A program made the translations under genes and the position numbers. The notes beneath the pieces are model-generated. The model was given only the letters and a program-made list of their open reading frames with translations, did no database searches and was not told the DNA's origin. Below, one piece after another: positions 37,168-45,563 of a stretch of 64,000 bases of DNA. Each line of letters starts with the position of its first letter. The first letter of the stretch is position 1. Source of the DNA: Colwellia sp. 1_MG-2023 (GTDB lineage Bacteria > Pseudomonadota > Gammaproteobacteria > Enterobacterales > Alteromonadaceae). Location: contig NZ_JAUOPE010000007.1 of assembly GCF_030546755.1 (NCBI RefSeq), positions 62,001 to 126,000 on the forward strand. The letters are read 5' to 3'.

Positions 37168-37671
37168 ATGAATTGTTATTGTGGCAGCCAACAAACCTTT
37201 AAACAATGTTGCGAGCTAATCATCAAAGGGCTCAATAACGCAGAGACACCAGAACAGTTAATGCGATCCAGATACAGTGCTTATGCAGCTAAAATTCCTC
37301 AATATATTTTGGACACTTATGCCGCGCCGACAAGAAAAGCCCAATCACTTGGTGACATCGCTCAATGGGCAAAACAAACACACTGGTTAAAGCTAACTGT
37401 TTTAACCAGTAAAAATATTACAATCAGCCAGTTTAACTCACGTACAAACGCGGCTTTGCCAACCGTACATTTTCAAGCATTATATTTTGATAAACCGCAT
37501 TTTTGTTTGATTGAAGAAAAATCACGTTTCCTAGTAGAACATGAACAATGGCGTTACCTTGATGGTGAGATAATTCAACACCATAATCTCCCCACGCCAA
37601 AACGAAATGCTCCGTGCTTATGCTTAAGTGGGAAAAAGTTTAAGCACTGCTGTGCTTTGCTTGACCACTAA
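37168..37671 (+). CDS. ychJ: YchJ family protein (UPF0225) with SEC-C motifs
   Basis: The 167-residue protein has a zinc-binding SEC-C motif at both ends: CYCGSQQTFKQCC at residues 3-15 and CLCLSGKKFKHCC near 150-162. Between them lies the YchJ NTF2-like domain with RSRYSAYAAKIPQYILDTY near 33-51 and VHFQALYF near 103. Its function is unknown; SEC-C motifs elsewhere mediate protein contacts. The ribosome binding site is weak. It is convergent with ubiV. Confidence 0.88.
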   Translation: MNCYCGSQQTFKQCCELIIKGLNNAETPEQLMRSRYSAYAAKIPQYILDTYAAPTRKAQSLGDIAQWAKQTHWLKLTVLTSKNITISQFNSRTNAALPTVHFQALYFDKPHFCLIEEKSRFLVEHEQWRYLDGEIIQHHNLPTPKRNAPCLCLSGKKFKHCCALLDH

Positions 37672-37708
37672 ATTGGTCGATTAACGGCATAATTTGTGAT
37701 CATTCTCA

Positions 37709-38590
37709 CTAATTCACTTTAGCCATTCCTGCAATTTGATACCAATAACCGTTACATTCAGTGTTTTTATCTAATGGAAAATATTGAGGTGAAGCCAACT
37801 GTTGCTTAAATTGTCTCAATTTATCAAACGCTTGGTTATTATCGGCACTGATACGTATCACATCAACCCCAATCGCTTGCATATTATTTACTTCGTTGAC
37901 TAAGTTATATTGATCACCCGACATGGTTTGAATGCCATTTAACGTAAAAACTTGCTCCCCTTCTTGGCTTTTCATTTTTCTCCCTTGCGGATAATTAATA
38001 CAACAATATTGACAGTCATCTTTCGCTCTATTTTCTGAGCGAGCGGTAAAGCAACGAGCAGAATAAGCTAAAGGTAAATACCCCCAAGAAAAAACCTCAC
38101 ATTCAAATTGTTGACGAATAGAAGACTGTTGAGCTTGGGATAATAATGATGCTAACCAGTCTTTTGATAATTCAACTGGCATAACCCAACGAAACATGCC
38201 TTGTTTAAGCAATACTTTTAACGTTGAAAGGTTGTAACAATTAATGGCAGGCCCTGCGACAAATGGTAATTGATAATCATGTAGAATTTGAACTGCACTC
38301 AGATCATTTGCTTCGATTAGAAAGTCACCGTTGGCACAATATTTTTTTAAGGTTTGAATTTCTGCCGCAGATTCTAGCAAAGTCATTGTTGATATAACCA
38401 CTTGCTTACCAGATTTTGCTATCTCTTTAGCTAAATTAAGCCAGTCATGAATGCGCAGCTCTCGTCGCTTAGAGCAAACGGTTTCACCTAAATAAATAAT
38501 ATCAGCCTCACAAGTCATTGCTTGCTGATAAAACGTTTCTACTTGTGTTTTTGGCCAAAAGAATAAATTGGCGCCAAGGGAAAACTGCAT
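37709..38590 (-). CDS. ubiV: UbiV, oxygen-independent ubiquinone hydroxylation (U32 family)
   Basis: UbiU and UbiV form a complex that hydroxylates ubiquinone precursors without oxygen, with prephenate as the oxygen donor. The four 4Fe-4S cysteines are at C39, C180, C193 and C197, the same positions as in E. coli UbiV, with motifs ETVCSKRRE and ARCFTARSE. The 293-residue length is normal. It starts 26 bases after the ubiU stop with GAGAG before the ATG. Together with ubiT it lets the cell make quinone without air. Confidence 0.94.
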   Translation of the reverse strand: MQFSLGANLFFWPKTQVETFYQQAMTCEADIIYLGETVCSKRRELRIHDWLNLAKEIAKSGKQVVISTMTLLESAAEIQTLKKYCANGDFLIEANDLSAVQILHDYQLPFVAGPAINCYNLSTLKVLLKQGMFRWVMPVELSKDWLASLLSQAQQSSIRQQFECEVFSWGYLPLAYSARCFTARSENRAKDDCQYCCINYPQGRKMKSQEGEQVFTLNGIQTMSGDQYNLVNEVNNMQAIGVDVIRISADNNQAFDKLRQFKQQLASPQYFPLDKNTECNGYWYQIAGMAKVN

Positions 38591-38616
38591 GTATTACTCT
38601 CTATTTGGTAAATTTA

Positions 38617-39612
38617 CTATTGCCATTTACGGTGATAAGCACCTAACGTTGTTTGCTTTCCTTCTGATAGCTTCTCTAGCGCTTGCATCCAATGGTTTTC
38701 TACTTCAAAAGTATCTGGAGAACTTTGATAACTATCTAAAGCACTACGCCAAGTTTTTGCTATTTGTTCAACATAAGCAGGACTTCGTTGTCGACCTTCT
38801 ATCTTTACTGATACAATGCCCATTTGGGCAAGTTGAGGGATCAACGCTAGTGTATTTAAACTTGTAGGCTCTTCTAAGGCATGATAAACGCTTTCATCTA
38901 CGGAAAAACGCCCCTTACATAACGTGGGATAACCTGCATGTTCATCAGGCTGATAACGGTCAATCAATACTCCATTTAACCGACTTTCCAACCCTTTGTC
39001 GGTGTCTTGCCAGCGTACATATTTAGCAGGCGAACAGGCACCGACAGTATTAGGTGATTCTCCAGTCATATAAGAAGATAAATAACATCGCCCTTCCGAC
39101 ATAATACATAAACTACCGAAAGCAAAAACTTCTAATGGTACTGGTGTTTTTTGTGCTAGTTGTCTGACTTGCTGAACAGATAATACTCGCGGTAGCACCA
39201 CACGACTCACATCAAAGTTTTCATGATAAAAGCGAATAGCTTCAATATTTGTGGTAGACGCCTGTACTGACACATGACGTTCAATTTCAGGGTATTTATT
39301 TGCCGCATAATCTAGCACTCCTAAGTCTGCAATAATTAAAGCATCGCACCCTATTGCAACGGCATCATCGACGGCTTTACGCCAACGCATTTCACCTTCG
39401 GGATGTGCAAAAGTATTGATGGCAACGTGTAACTCTTTATTCCGTTGGTGCACATAGTCTGCAGCCTTTAATAATTTATTTTCTGAGAAGTTTAATCCGG
39501 CAAAGTGTCTGGCATTGGTATCTCCTTTCATGCCTATATAAACCGCATCAGCACCATTATTTATTGCTGTTTTTAGGGCAGGAAAATTTCCCGCCGGACA
39601 TAATAATTCCAT
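38617..39612 (-). CDS. ubiU: UbiU, oxygen-independent ubiquinone hydroxylation (U32 family)
   Basis: The 331-residue U32 protein is the partner of UbiV. Its iron-sulfur cysteines C169, C176, C193 and C232 occupy exactly the positions known in E. coli UbiU (FGSLCIMSEGRCYLS, VGACSPAK, PTLCKGRF). The N terminus MELLCPAGNFPALKTAINNGADAVYIG is the family hallmark. It heads a ubiU-ubiV operon divergent from ubiT; the 194-bp gap holds an FNR-like site. The genes were long annotated as collagenase-like peptidases, which is not their role. Confidence 0.95.
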   Translation of the reverse strand: MELLCPAGNFPALKTAINNGADAVYIGMKGDTNARHFAGLNFSENKLLKAADYVHQRNKELHVAINTFAHPEGEMRWRKAVDDAVAIGCDALIIADLGVLDYAANKYPEIERHVSVQASTTNIEAIRFYHENFDVSRVVLPRVLSVQQVRQLAQKTPVPLEVFAFGSLCIMSEGRCYLSSYMTGESPNTVGACSPAKYVRWQDTDKGLESRLNGVLIDRYQPDEHAGYPTLCKGRFSVDESVYHALEEPTSLNTLALIPQLAQMGIVSVKIEGRQRSPAYVEQIAKTWRSALDSYQSSPDTFEVENHWMQALEKLSEGKQTTLGAYHRKWQ

Positions 39613-39672
39613 AACTATTTTTTATTAGTAGAATAACTAGCGGCAATTTAACGACTTTCGAACAACAGAGGT

Positions 39673-39686
39673 TTGACTTAAAACAA
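39673..39686. promoter_or_regulatory. FNR-like site between ubiU and ubiT
   Basis: TTGACTTAAAACAA matches the FNR/EtrA consensus TTGAT-N4-ATCAA at 8 of 10 positions. It lies about 67 bp upstream of ubiU and 127 bp upstream of ubiT. FNR control of ubiT and ubiUV is known in E. coli, so the site fits the function. Confidence 0.5.
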
Positions 39687-39806
39687 ACTTTACGGTTTTT
39701 ATTTTCGAAACATTTTTATTAAAAGTTGATCTGTAACAGAAAAAAAATTATTGCTATTGCTACCATAGAAAGCACATAAAATTGTTATTGAATCTAAGAG
39801 TCAATT

Positions 39807-40334
39807 GTGAGTAATTTCTTTCCAAATAATAGCTTCACTGCTAAATATTTCCCTAAGTTAATAAACAAATTACCAAGTATTTTAAAGCCCGCGTTAACAC
39901 GAATACCTTACTCTGTTCACAAAGCATGTTTGTTACCTGTTCTACATTCCATTTTTTCTGAAGCAATTAACGAAGGCGATTTTGAATTTTTGCAAGGAAA
40001 CTGGTTAAAAATCAACATTAATGATCTGGGCATCACTTGGCTGCTAAGCATTAAAAATGACCGTTTAATTATGGCACCCGAGAATAGCCAACAAGAGGAC
40101 GTTAGTTTTCATGCAAATGGCGATGATTTATTATTAATAGCAGGGAGAAAAGAAGATTCTGATACCTTGTTTTTTCAACGACGATTAAAAATTGAAGGCA
40201 ACACTGAGTTAGGACTAGCGGTTAAAAACCTTATCGATGCCCTAGATTTAGAGCATCTTCCCAGCATAGCCCATCAAGTAGTGACGCAATGTGCAAATAT
40301 CATTGCTAAACAACGAGTTCAAGTCATTGATTAG
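39807..40334 (+). CDS. ubiT: UbiT, SCP2-domain accessory factor for anaerobic ubiquinone synthesis
   Basis: UbiT is the lipid-binding SCP2 protein that replaces UbiJ when ubiquinone is made without oxygen. The 175-residue protein has an N-terminal helix region with RIPYSVHKACLLPVL, then the SCP2 core with FEFLQGNWLKININD near 68-82 and KIEGNTELGLAVKNLIDALDLE near 128-149. It starts at a GTG (39807-39809) with AAGAG six bases upstream. Its stop overlaps the stop of the convergent HD-GYP gene. Confidence 0.92.
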   Translation: MSNFFPNNSFTAKYFPKLINKLPSILKPALTRIPYSVHKACLLPVLHSIFSEAINEGDFEFLQGNWLKININDLGITWLLSIKNDRLIMAPENSQQEDVSFHANGDDLLLIAGRKEDSDTLFFQRRLKIEGNTELGLAVKNLIDALDLEHLPSIAHQVVTQCANIIAKQRVQVID

Positions 40335-41872
40335 TCAGGAAAACGACTTCTGATTGACCAAAACTCATCGAAGTTATTAATAATGATATCGACAAGCGCT
40401 GGTTGGAATTTTTTTCCTTTTTGTTCAAGAATATATTCTTTGACTTGTGACGCTGACCAAGGTTTGTCGTAACTACGTTCAGATCCTAAAGCATCGAATA
40501 CATCGCCAATAGCGACTATTCGTGCTTCAATAGGAATTGCTTCCCCTTGCAAGCCTTCAGGGTAACCCGTGCCATCCCAGTTTTCATGATGATATTGAGC
40601 CAATTTAGCGCCAACCATGGCTAAGCTTGCCTTTGATTTATTCAACAGCTGTGCGCCTGAGGCGCTATGAGTTTTCATGATATCCCATTCTTTATCATCT
40701 AGCTTGCCTGCTTTATGTAAAATTTGTTCGGGAATGGTGATTTTTCCAAGATCATGTAAAGGTGCCGCGAGTTTAATGGCTTCAACAAGTTTTTCATCTA
40801 AACCAAATTTTTGGGCAATTAATTCACAAATAGTTGAAACGCGTTGAACATGTAATCCTGTTTCTTTACTTCTTGACTCAATGGCTTCTCCAACGATGCA
40901 AAGCAACTCTTTTTGAGCTCGTTCAATTTCATGCTGTTTGGTCAAGCTTTCTAATATATGCGCAACATTAGTGGCAAAAAGTTCAGCTAGATTTGATCGA
41001 AAATGCTCGGCATCATCTTCAAATTCTATATACAAGACAGAAGATGACTCAGCAGAAGCTTCATAATAACCGACAAAATATTCATTACTGGTAAAATGAC
41101 GTTTTTCATCAAATGCTTGACGTATTAATGCCCGAACTTCGTCATTTATTTGCGAATCATCTAGACTATCAGATTCGCAAACATATTTTCCTGTACAGGC
41201 AATAATTAAGTTAATGCTTTCTTCATTAAAGTCTCGTTGGCTTCTGGCAATATATAATGCAGAGCTATCGACATCCATCAAGGTTAATAAGTGATTTAAT
41301 GCCGCAGAGCCAAAAGGACGAAACTGACTTATTTTCAATAAATCGTGAGTTGATTTTATTAACTGTTTAAAGGCATCAAGAGAACGCTGAATGGTCATTA
41401 TGTCACGATAAGCGCGGATACTTGCGTATACCGTCGTCGTCATTTTTCCAGAAGTGAAATCAGTTTTTTCTTTATAATCATTAATATCAAACTCTTTAAT
41501 GACTTTTGCTTCAGGTGCATTCCCCGCCTGACCAGTTCTTAATATTAAGCGGATTGCTTGATTTAATTGTTCTTTACGAATCCATTCTACCAACTCTAAA
41601 CCGGCATGATCGGTTTCCATCACAACATCTACAAATGCCATGCAAAAGCTCGTGTCGTTTTTAAGAATTTCTTTGGCTTCTATAGACGAATACGCAGAAA
41701 CTATTTCTAAACGTCTATTTTCAATGATTGCATCAGCTAATACTAGACGAGTAATTTGATGAACCGATTCATCATCATCTACAACAAGAATTCGCCACAC
41801 TTTGTTAGTATTGTTTTTTTTAGGTACGACCAAGTCATCAGTAGACTCTTCCTTAAATATGAACTTAGACAT
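40331..41872 (-). CDS. Response regulator with DUF3369 and HD-GYP domains (c-di-GMP phosphodiesterase)
   Basis: The 513-residue protein has a receiver (about 25-155; phospho-acceptor Asp in AFVDVVMETD), a GAF-like DUF3369 sensor region (about 165-315) and an HD-GYP domain (about 325-490). HDLGKI near 373 and the long HHENWDGTGYPEGLQGE motif are intact, so c-di-GMP hydrolysis is expected. Similar proteins are common in Shewanella and Colwellia. It is not beside a histidine kinase. The stop codons of this gene and ubiT share bases 40332-40333. Confidence 0.9.
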   Translation of the reverse strand: MSKFIFKEESTDDLVVPKKNNTNKVWRILVVDDDESVHQITRLVLADAIIENRRLEIVSAYSSIEAKEILKNDTSFCMAFVDVVMETDHAGLELVEWIRKEQLNQAIRLILRTGQAGNAPEAKVIKEFDINDYKEKTDFTSGKMTTTVYASIRAYRDIMTIQRSLDAFKQLIKSTHDLLKISQFRPFGSAALNHLLTLMDVDSSALYIARSQRDFNEESINLIIACTGKYVCESDSLDDSQINDEVRALIRQAFDEKRHFTSNEYFVGYYEASAESSSVLYIEFEDDAEHFRSNLAELFATNVAHILESLTKQHEIERAQKELLCIVGEAIESRSKETGLHVQRVSTICELIAQKFGLDEKLVEAIKLAAPLHDLGKITIPEQILHKAGKLDDKEWDIMKTHSASGAQLLNKSKASLAMVGAKLAQYHHENWDGTGYPEGLQGEAIPIEARIVAIGDVFDALGSERSYDKPWSASQVKEYILEQKGKKFQPALVDIIINNFDEFWSIRSRFPD

Positions 41873-42122
41873 TGATTAGATTATATTTTTATTTGCCATA
41901 CCTTTGAGTGTAGAACAATTTTCATAAAAATCATAAAGAAAAATTTTACTGAAGCTTTTAACGAGTATCACGTATTGTAGTATCTAAATTCTCTCGTTAA
42001 TTTCCTGTGCAAATCCATCGTTTTCGCCATAGATAAGTCATATTGAAACTCGCAGATATAATCAGATGAAATGGTTAATTCAATTTAGATATAACTTTTT
42101 TTAGCTTAAGTGTATTTATTGG
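41873..42122. other. Upstream part of the ilv control region, nothing else recognised
   Basis: About 250 AT-rich bases between the HD-GYP gene start and the ilv promoter. It should hold the promoter of the HD-GYP gene on the minus strand. No reading frame, repeat or terminator stood out. Confidence 0.4.
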
Positions 42123-42151
42123 TTGACAGTTTACTGCTTTCTCCTTAAAAA
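42123..42151 (+). promoter_or_regulatory. Promoter of the ilv leader and ilvIH
   Basis: A perfect TTGACA (42123-42128) lies 17 bases before TAAAAA (42146-42151). Transcription would start near 42158, 60 bases before the leader peptide and about 195 before the attenuator terminator ends. Confidence 0.6.
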
Positions 42152-42217
42152 TAGGGACATAAAATTTTCTGCAACTTTCAATTTATTTTTAATAAGAACA
42201 AATAGAATCTTAAAATA

Positions 42218-42298
42218 ATGAACGTAAAAAATGTACTCAATGTAGTCCTCAAAGTCGTAGTGGTATTAAAGCCAATACGCGAGGTTTGTTGTGCATAG
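42218..42298 (+). CDS. ilv operon leader peptide
   Basis: A 26-residue peptide is encoded just before the attenuator. It contains nine valines, three leucines and one isoleucine, including runs such as VLNVVLKVVVVL at residues 6-17, then PIREVCCA. Ribosome stalling at the valine and leucine codons when charged tRNA is scarce would favour the antiterminator. The peptide is too short for ordinary gene finders. The ribosome binding site is weak. Confidence 0.85.
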   Translation: MNVKNVLNVVLKVVVVLKPIREVCCA

Positions 42299-42360
42299 AA
42301 AAATGAAATAACAACAAAATTTTAAAACCCTCGCTCTACATCAGACCGAGGGTTTTTTTA
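42279..42360 (+). terminator. Transcription attenuator of ilvIH
   Basis: The terminator stem is AAAACCCTCG (42324-42333) with CGAGGGTTTT (42347-42356), followed by more T residues. A competing segment, GCGAGGTTT (42279-42287), lies inside the end of the leader peptide gene and can pair with AAACCCTCGC (42325-42334), which would prevent the terminator. This is the classic leader-peptide attenuation arrangement. Confidence 0.85.
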
Positions 42361-42449
42361 TCATTAAATACTTCGAACATTTGTAGATTAGAACAGAATT
42401 AACAAAGGAAAACCTATTGATAAATAGGTTAAAAATAAAGGTAATAGTT

Positions 42450-44174
42450 ATGAGTACACCACTATTTACTGGTGCGGAGATGGTTGTAAAGGCCTTATCA
42501 GCATTAGATGTTAAGTATATATTTGGCTACCCTGGCGGAAGTGTATTAGATATATATGACGCTATTTTTCAACAAAAGGATTTTGAACATATTCTCGTGC
42601 GTCACGAACAAGCCGCTACTCATATGGCAGATGGATACTCAAGAGCAACGGGTGAAGTTGGTGTTGTATTAGCAACATCAGGACCAGGAGCAACCAATTG
42701 TGTTACCGGTATTGCCACCGCCTACATGGATTCTATTCCTATGGTTGTATTATCAGGTCAAGTGGCTACTAGCCTAATTGGAGATGATGCTTTTCAAGAA
42801 ACAGATATCGTCGGTTGTTCTCGTCCTATCGTCAAACACAGCTTTAATTGTCGAAAAGTTGAAGATATTCCAAATGTTATTGCTAAAGCTTTTTATATCG
42901 CTAAGTCTGGTCGCCCTGGACCTGTAGTTGTTGAATTGCCGAAAGATATTCTGATCCCTGAAAATAAAGCAGAATTTCATATAGAAACCAAAGTTAAAAT
43001 GCGGTCATACAATCCAACTAAAAAAGGTCATCCAAAACAAATTAGAAAAGCAGTACAAGCGATTACTGAAGCTAAAAGATTAGTAATTTATTCTGGTGGC
43101 GGAATTATCTTGGCCAATGCCTCTGAATTACTAACACAGCTAGTAGAAACGTTAAATGCACCTTGTACCAATACACTAATGGGCTTAGGCGGTTTATCTG
43201 GTACGCATAAAAACTTTATTGGTATGTTAGGAATGCATGGCAGTTTAGAAGCCAATAAAGCTATGGCTAATGCTGATGTGATTTTAGCGCTAGGTGCACG
43301 CTTTGATGATCGTGTCACGAACAACGTTAAAAAATTCTGTCCTAATGCAACAATCGTTCATGTAGATATTGATCCTACTTCAATCTCAAAAACCATCAAT
43401 GCTCATATTCCTGTCGTAGGTTTAGTCGATATTGTTCTACAACAAATTTTAGATGAGCTATCAGAAACTAAATTTAAGCCAAATGAAGCGACACTTAATG
43501 ATTGGTGGCAACAAATAGAACAATGGCGTTCGGTTAAAAGTGTCAGTTACCAACAAGATAATAATAAAATCAAACCTCAACGTGTAGTTGAAGCTATGTA
43601 TGAAATTACCAATGGACAAGCGTATGTTTGTTCAGATGTTGGTCAGCATCAAATGTTTGCCGCGCAATATTACCCCTTTGCGAAGCCTCGACAATGGATA
43701 AACTCTGGCGGACTAGGCACGATGGGATTTGGCTTACCTGCCGCAATGGGCGTTAAATTAGCGTTTCCTGACAGCCACGTTATTTGTATTACCGGTGATG
43801 GTTCAATACAAATGAACATTCAAGAATTATCAACGTGTCTGCAATACAATTTACCTGTGGTAATCGTTACTTTAAACAATCGTTCTTTAGGTATGGTTCG
43901 ACAATGGCAAGACATGATTTATGGCGGTCGTCATTCTTCATCTTATATGGAGTCGATCCCTGACTTTGTTAAGCTAGCAGAAGCATATGGTCATGTCGGA
44001 ATTCAAATTGATACATTAGATGAATTAGACGCTAAATTAACTGAAGCTTTTGCTATTAAAAACCGCTTAGTTTTTGTCGATATTTGCGTTGATGAGAAAG
44101 AGCATGTTTACCCTATGCAAATTAAACATGGGGCAGTTGATGATATGTGGGTTAAAAAAGGAGTAAAAGCATAA
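42450..44174 (+). CDS. ilvI: Acetolactate synthase large subunit
   Basis: The 574-residue ThDP enzyme makes acetolactate or acetohydroxybutyrate, the first common step to valine, leucine and isoleucine. Seen: [14 protein letters not shown] near residue 26, [18 protein letters not shown] near 49, GDDAFQETD near 113, and the ThDP motif [15 protein letters not shown] near 449. From the ATG at 42450, with AAGG eight bases upstream, the length equals E. coli IlvI. A frame open to 42417 overlaps the leader and is unlikely. The choice of ilvI over ilvB/ilvG names rests on length and the ilvH partner. Confidence 0.93.
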   Translation: MSTPLFTGAEMVVKALSALDVKYIFGYPGGSVLDIYDAIFQQKDFEHILVRHEQAATHMADGYSRATGEVGVVLATSGPGATNCVTGIATAYMDSIPMVVLSGQVATSLIGDDAFQETDIVGCSRPIVKHSFNCRKVEDIPNVIAKAFYIAKSGRPGPVVVELPKDILIPENKAEFHIETKVKMRSYNPTKKGHPKQIRKAVQAITEAKRLVIYSGGGIILANASELLTQLVETLNAPCTNTLMGLGGLSGTHKNFIGMLGMHGSLEANKAMANADVILALGARFDDRVTNNVKKFCPNATIVHVDIDPTSISKTINAHIPVVGLVDIVLQQILDELSETKFKPNEATLNDWWQQIEQWRSVKSVSYQQDNNKIKPQRVVEAMYEITNGQAYVCSDVGQHQMFAAQYYPFAKPRQWINSGGLGTMGFGLPAAMGVKLAFPDSHVICITGDGSIQMNIQELSTCLQYNLPVVIVTLNNRSLGMVRQWQDMIYGGRHSSSYMESIPDFVKLAEAYGHVGIQIDTLDELDAKLTEAFAIKNRLVFVDICVDEKEHVYPMQIKHGAVDDMWVKKGVKA

Positions 44175-44671
44175 TGCGTCGTATCTTAGCTATTTTGTTA
44201 GAAAACGAACCTGGTTCGTTATCGCGTATCGTCGGATTATTTTCTCAGAGAGCATTTAATATTGAGAGTTTAACAGTCGCTCCAACCGAAGATGAAAGTT
44301 TATCTCGTATCACTATTGCGACAAAAGGTGATGACAAGGTTCTTGAGCAAATTGTTAAACAAGTGAATAAATTAATTGATGTAATAAAAATTACTGACTT
44401 AACAGAGCGTAGTCATGTAGAACGAGAGCTTTTATTAATCAAAGTTTTAGCAATGAATGATAAGTCTCGCACAGAAGTGAAACGCGTTACTGATATTTTC
44501 AGAGGGTCTATTATTGATATTGGTAAGCAAGTTTACACAATTCAACTAACTGGTGATGCTGACAAGTTAAATGCTTTTGTCAAAACACTTGCTCATGAAA
44601 CTGAAATTATAGAATCAGTACGTTCAGGTTGTGTTGGTATTGCTAGAGGAGAAAAAGCCCTTCGGGTTTAG
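44174..44671 (+). CDS. ilvH: Acetolactate synthase small (regulatory) subunit
   Basis: The 165-residue protein has an N-terminal ACT domain ([26 protein letters not shown]; valine binding for feedback inhibition) and the C-terminal small-subunit domain (ERELLLIKVLAMNDKSR near 75, TGDADKLNAFV near 120). Its ATG overlaps the ilvI stop (TAATG), so the subunits are co-translated. Length matches IlvH. A 14-bp hairpin follows. Confidence 0.95.
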   Translation: MRRILAILLENEPGSLSRIVGLFSQRAFNIESLTVAPTEDESLSRITIATKGDDKVLEQIVKQVNKLIDVIKITDLTERSHVERELLLIKVLAMNDKSRTEVKRVTDIFRGSIIDIGKQVYTIQLTGDADKLNAFVKTLAHETEIIESVRSGCVGIARGEKALRV

Positions 44672-44708
44672 TTTTAGCAATCATCACAACGATTCGTCGT
44701 TTCTAAAT

Positions 44709-44739
44709 AAGTAAGCCAAGCAATATGCTTGGCTTACTT
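44709..44739. terminator. Hairpin between ilvH and the tyrosine phosphatase gene
   Basis: AAGTAAGCCAAGCA (44709-44722) pairs perfectly with TGCTTGGCTTACTT (44726-44739) around ATA. It lies between convergent genes and could serve both; neither tail is a good U tract. Confidence 0.6.
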
Positions 44740-44768
44740 GATAAATCGAGTAGCCCCTAGTTTTATCA

Positions 44769-45242
44769 TTAACTAGTTAGCTCTTTAATTAGCCCATCGC
44801 TAGCATCTTCTACTAAATCTAATACAAATTGAAAACCTTTAGCGCCACCATAATATGGATCAGGCACTTCATTTTCTTCAAAGTTGGCAGAAAAATCTAA
44901 AAACAACTTAATTTTTCCAGTTAAATGCGCTGGTGCAACTTTATGTAATTCTTTAATATTTTGCTTATCCATTGCCAGAATGAGGTCAAACTTCTCAAAA
45001 TCTTCAACGGTTACTTTACGTGCTTTAATTTTATCAAACGAATACCCGCGCGATATTCCTACCTTCTGTGCTCGATGGTCCGGTTTTTCTCTGGCATGTG
45101 AGCCTATTGTTCCTGCTGAATCAATTTGTAAATTAAGTCCTTGTTCGTGTGCTTTATGTCTAAAAACCGCTTCAGCGCTTGGTGAACGGCATATATTACC
45201 CATACAGACAAAAAGAACGCTGCTAATTTCCTTATAATTCAT
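44769..45242 (-). CDS. Low-molecular-weight protein tyrosine phosphatase
   Basis: The 157-residue enzyme has the P-loop VCMGNICRSPSAE with catalytic Cys near residue 13 and Arg near 19, and the general acid Asp in VPDPYYGG near 127-134. That combination defines the LMW-PTP family. Without a Wzc-type kinase or capsule locus nearby its substrate is unknown; in many Alteromonadales it occurs alone. It is convergent with ilvH. Confidence 0.92.
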   Translation of the reverse strand: MNYKEISSVLFVCMGNICRSPSAEAVFRHKAHEQGLNLQIDSAGTIGSHAREKPDHRAQKVGISRGYSFDKIKARKVTVEDFEKFDLILAMDKQNIKELHKVAPAHLTGKIKLFLDFSANFEENEVPDPYYGGAKGFQFVLDLVEDASDGLIKELTS

Positions 45243-45563
45243 AATGTTAACCTTGTTTATTTTACAAGAAATCGAATGGCTAAATTTACATTTTAGCCGC
45301 CAATAAAATCAATGACTTGCGTTATAATTTTGGGGGATTTATCTGGTTATTTTGTCGAGTTTTATTGCATTCGTAAAGTCTTATTCATGAATATATTTTA
45401 ATGACATTTATCAGAATGTTTTATTTGAATAGTTAAGGTAGAAAATGTCCGACATCAGGTAAAATTTACCTTAAATACAGTTTTAAACGATTAATTCACA
45501 AAAACCTCATAAATTTGCTACAGTTAAAGCAAGTTTCAAATAATTACGAATAAGAGTATTCGC
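45243..45563. other. Divergent non-coding region, 321 bp, with a 15-bp palindrome
   Basis: It separates the tyrosine phosphatase and the EAL gene. AGGTAAAATTTACCT (45457-45471) is a perfect palindrome about 93 bp before the EAL start and is a possible operator. A weak GGCTAAA/TTTAGCC hairpin lies at 45278-45298. I saw no reading frame. Confidence 0.4.

Noticed and set aside
38568-38867. Plus-strand frame of 99 codons over the ubiU/ubiV junction.
   Set aside because: It overlaps conserved iron-sulfur proteins on the other strand and shows no protein features.
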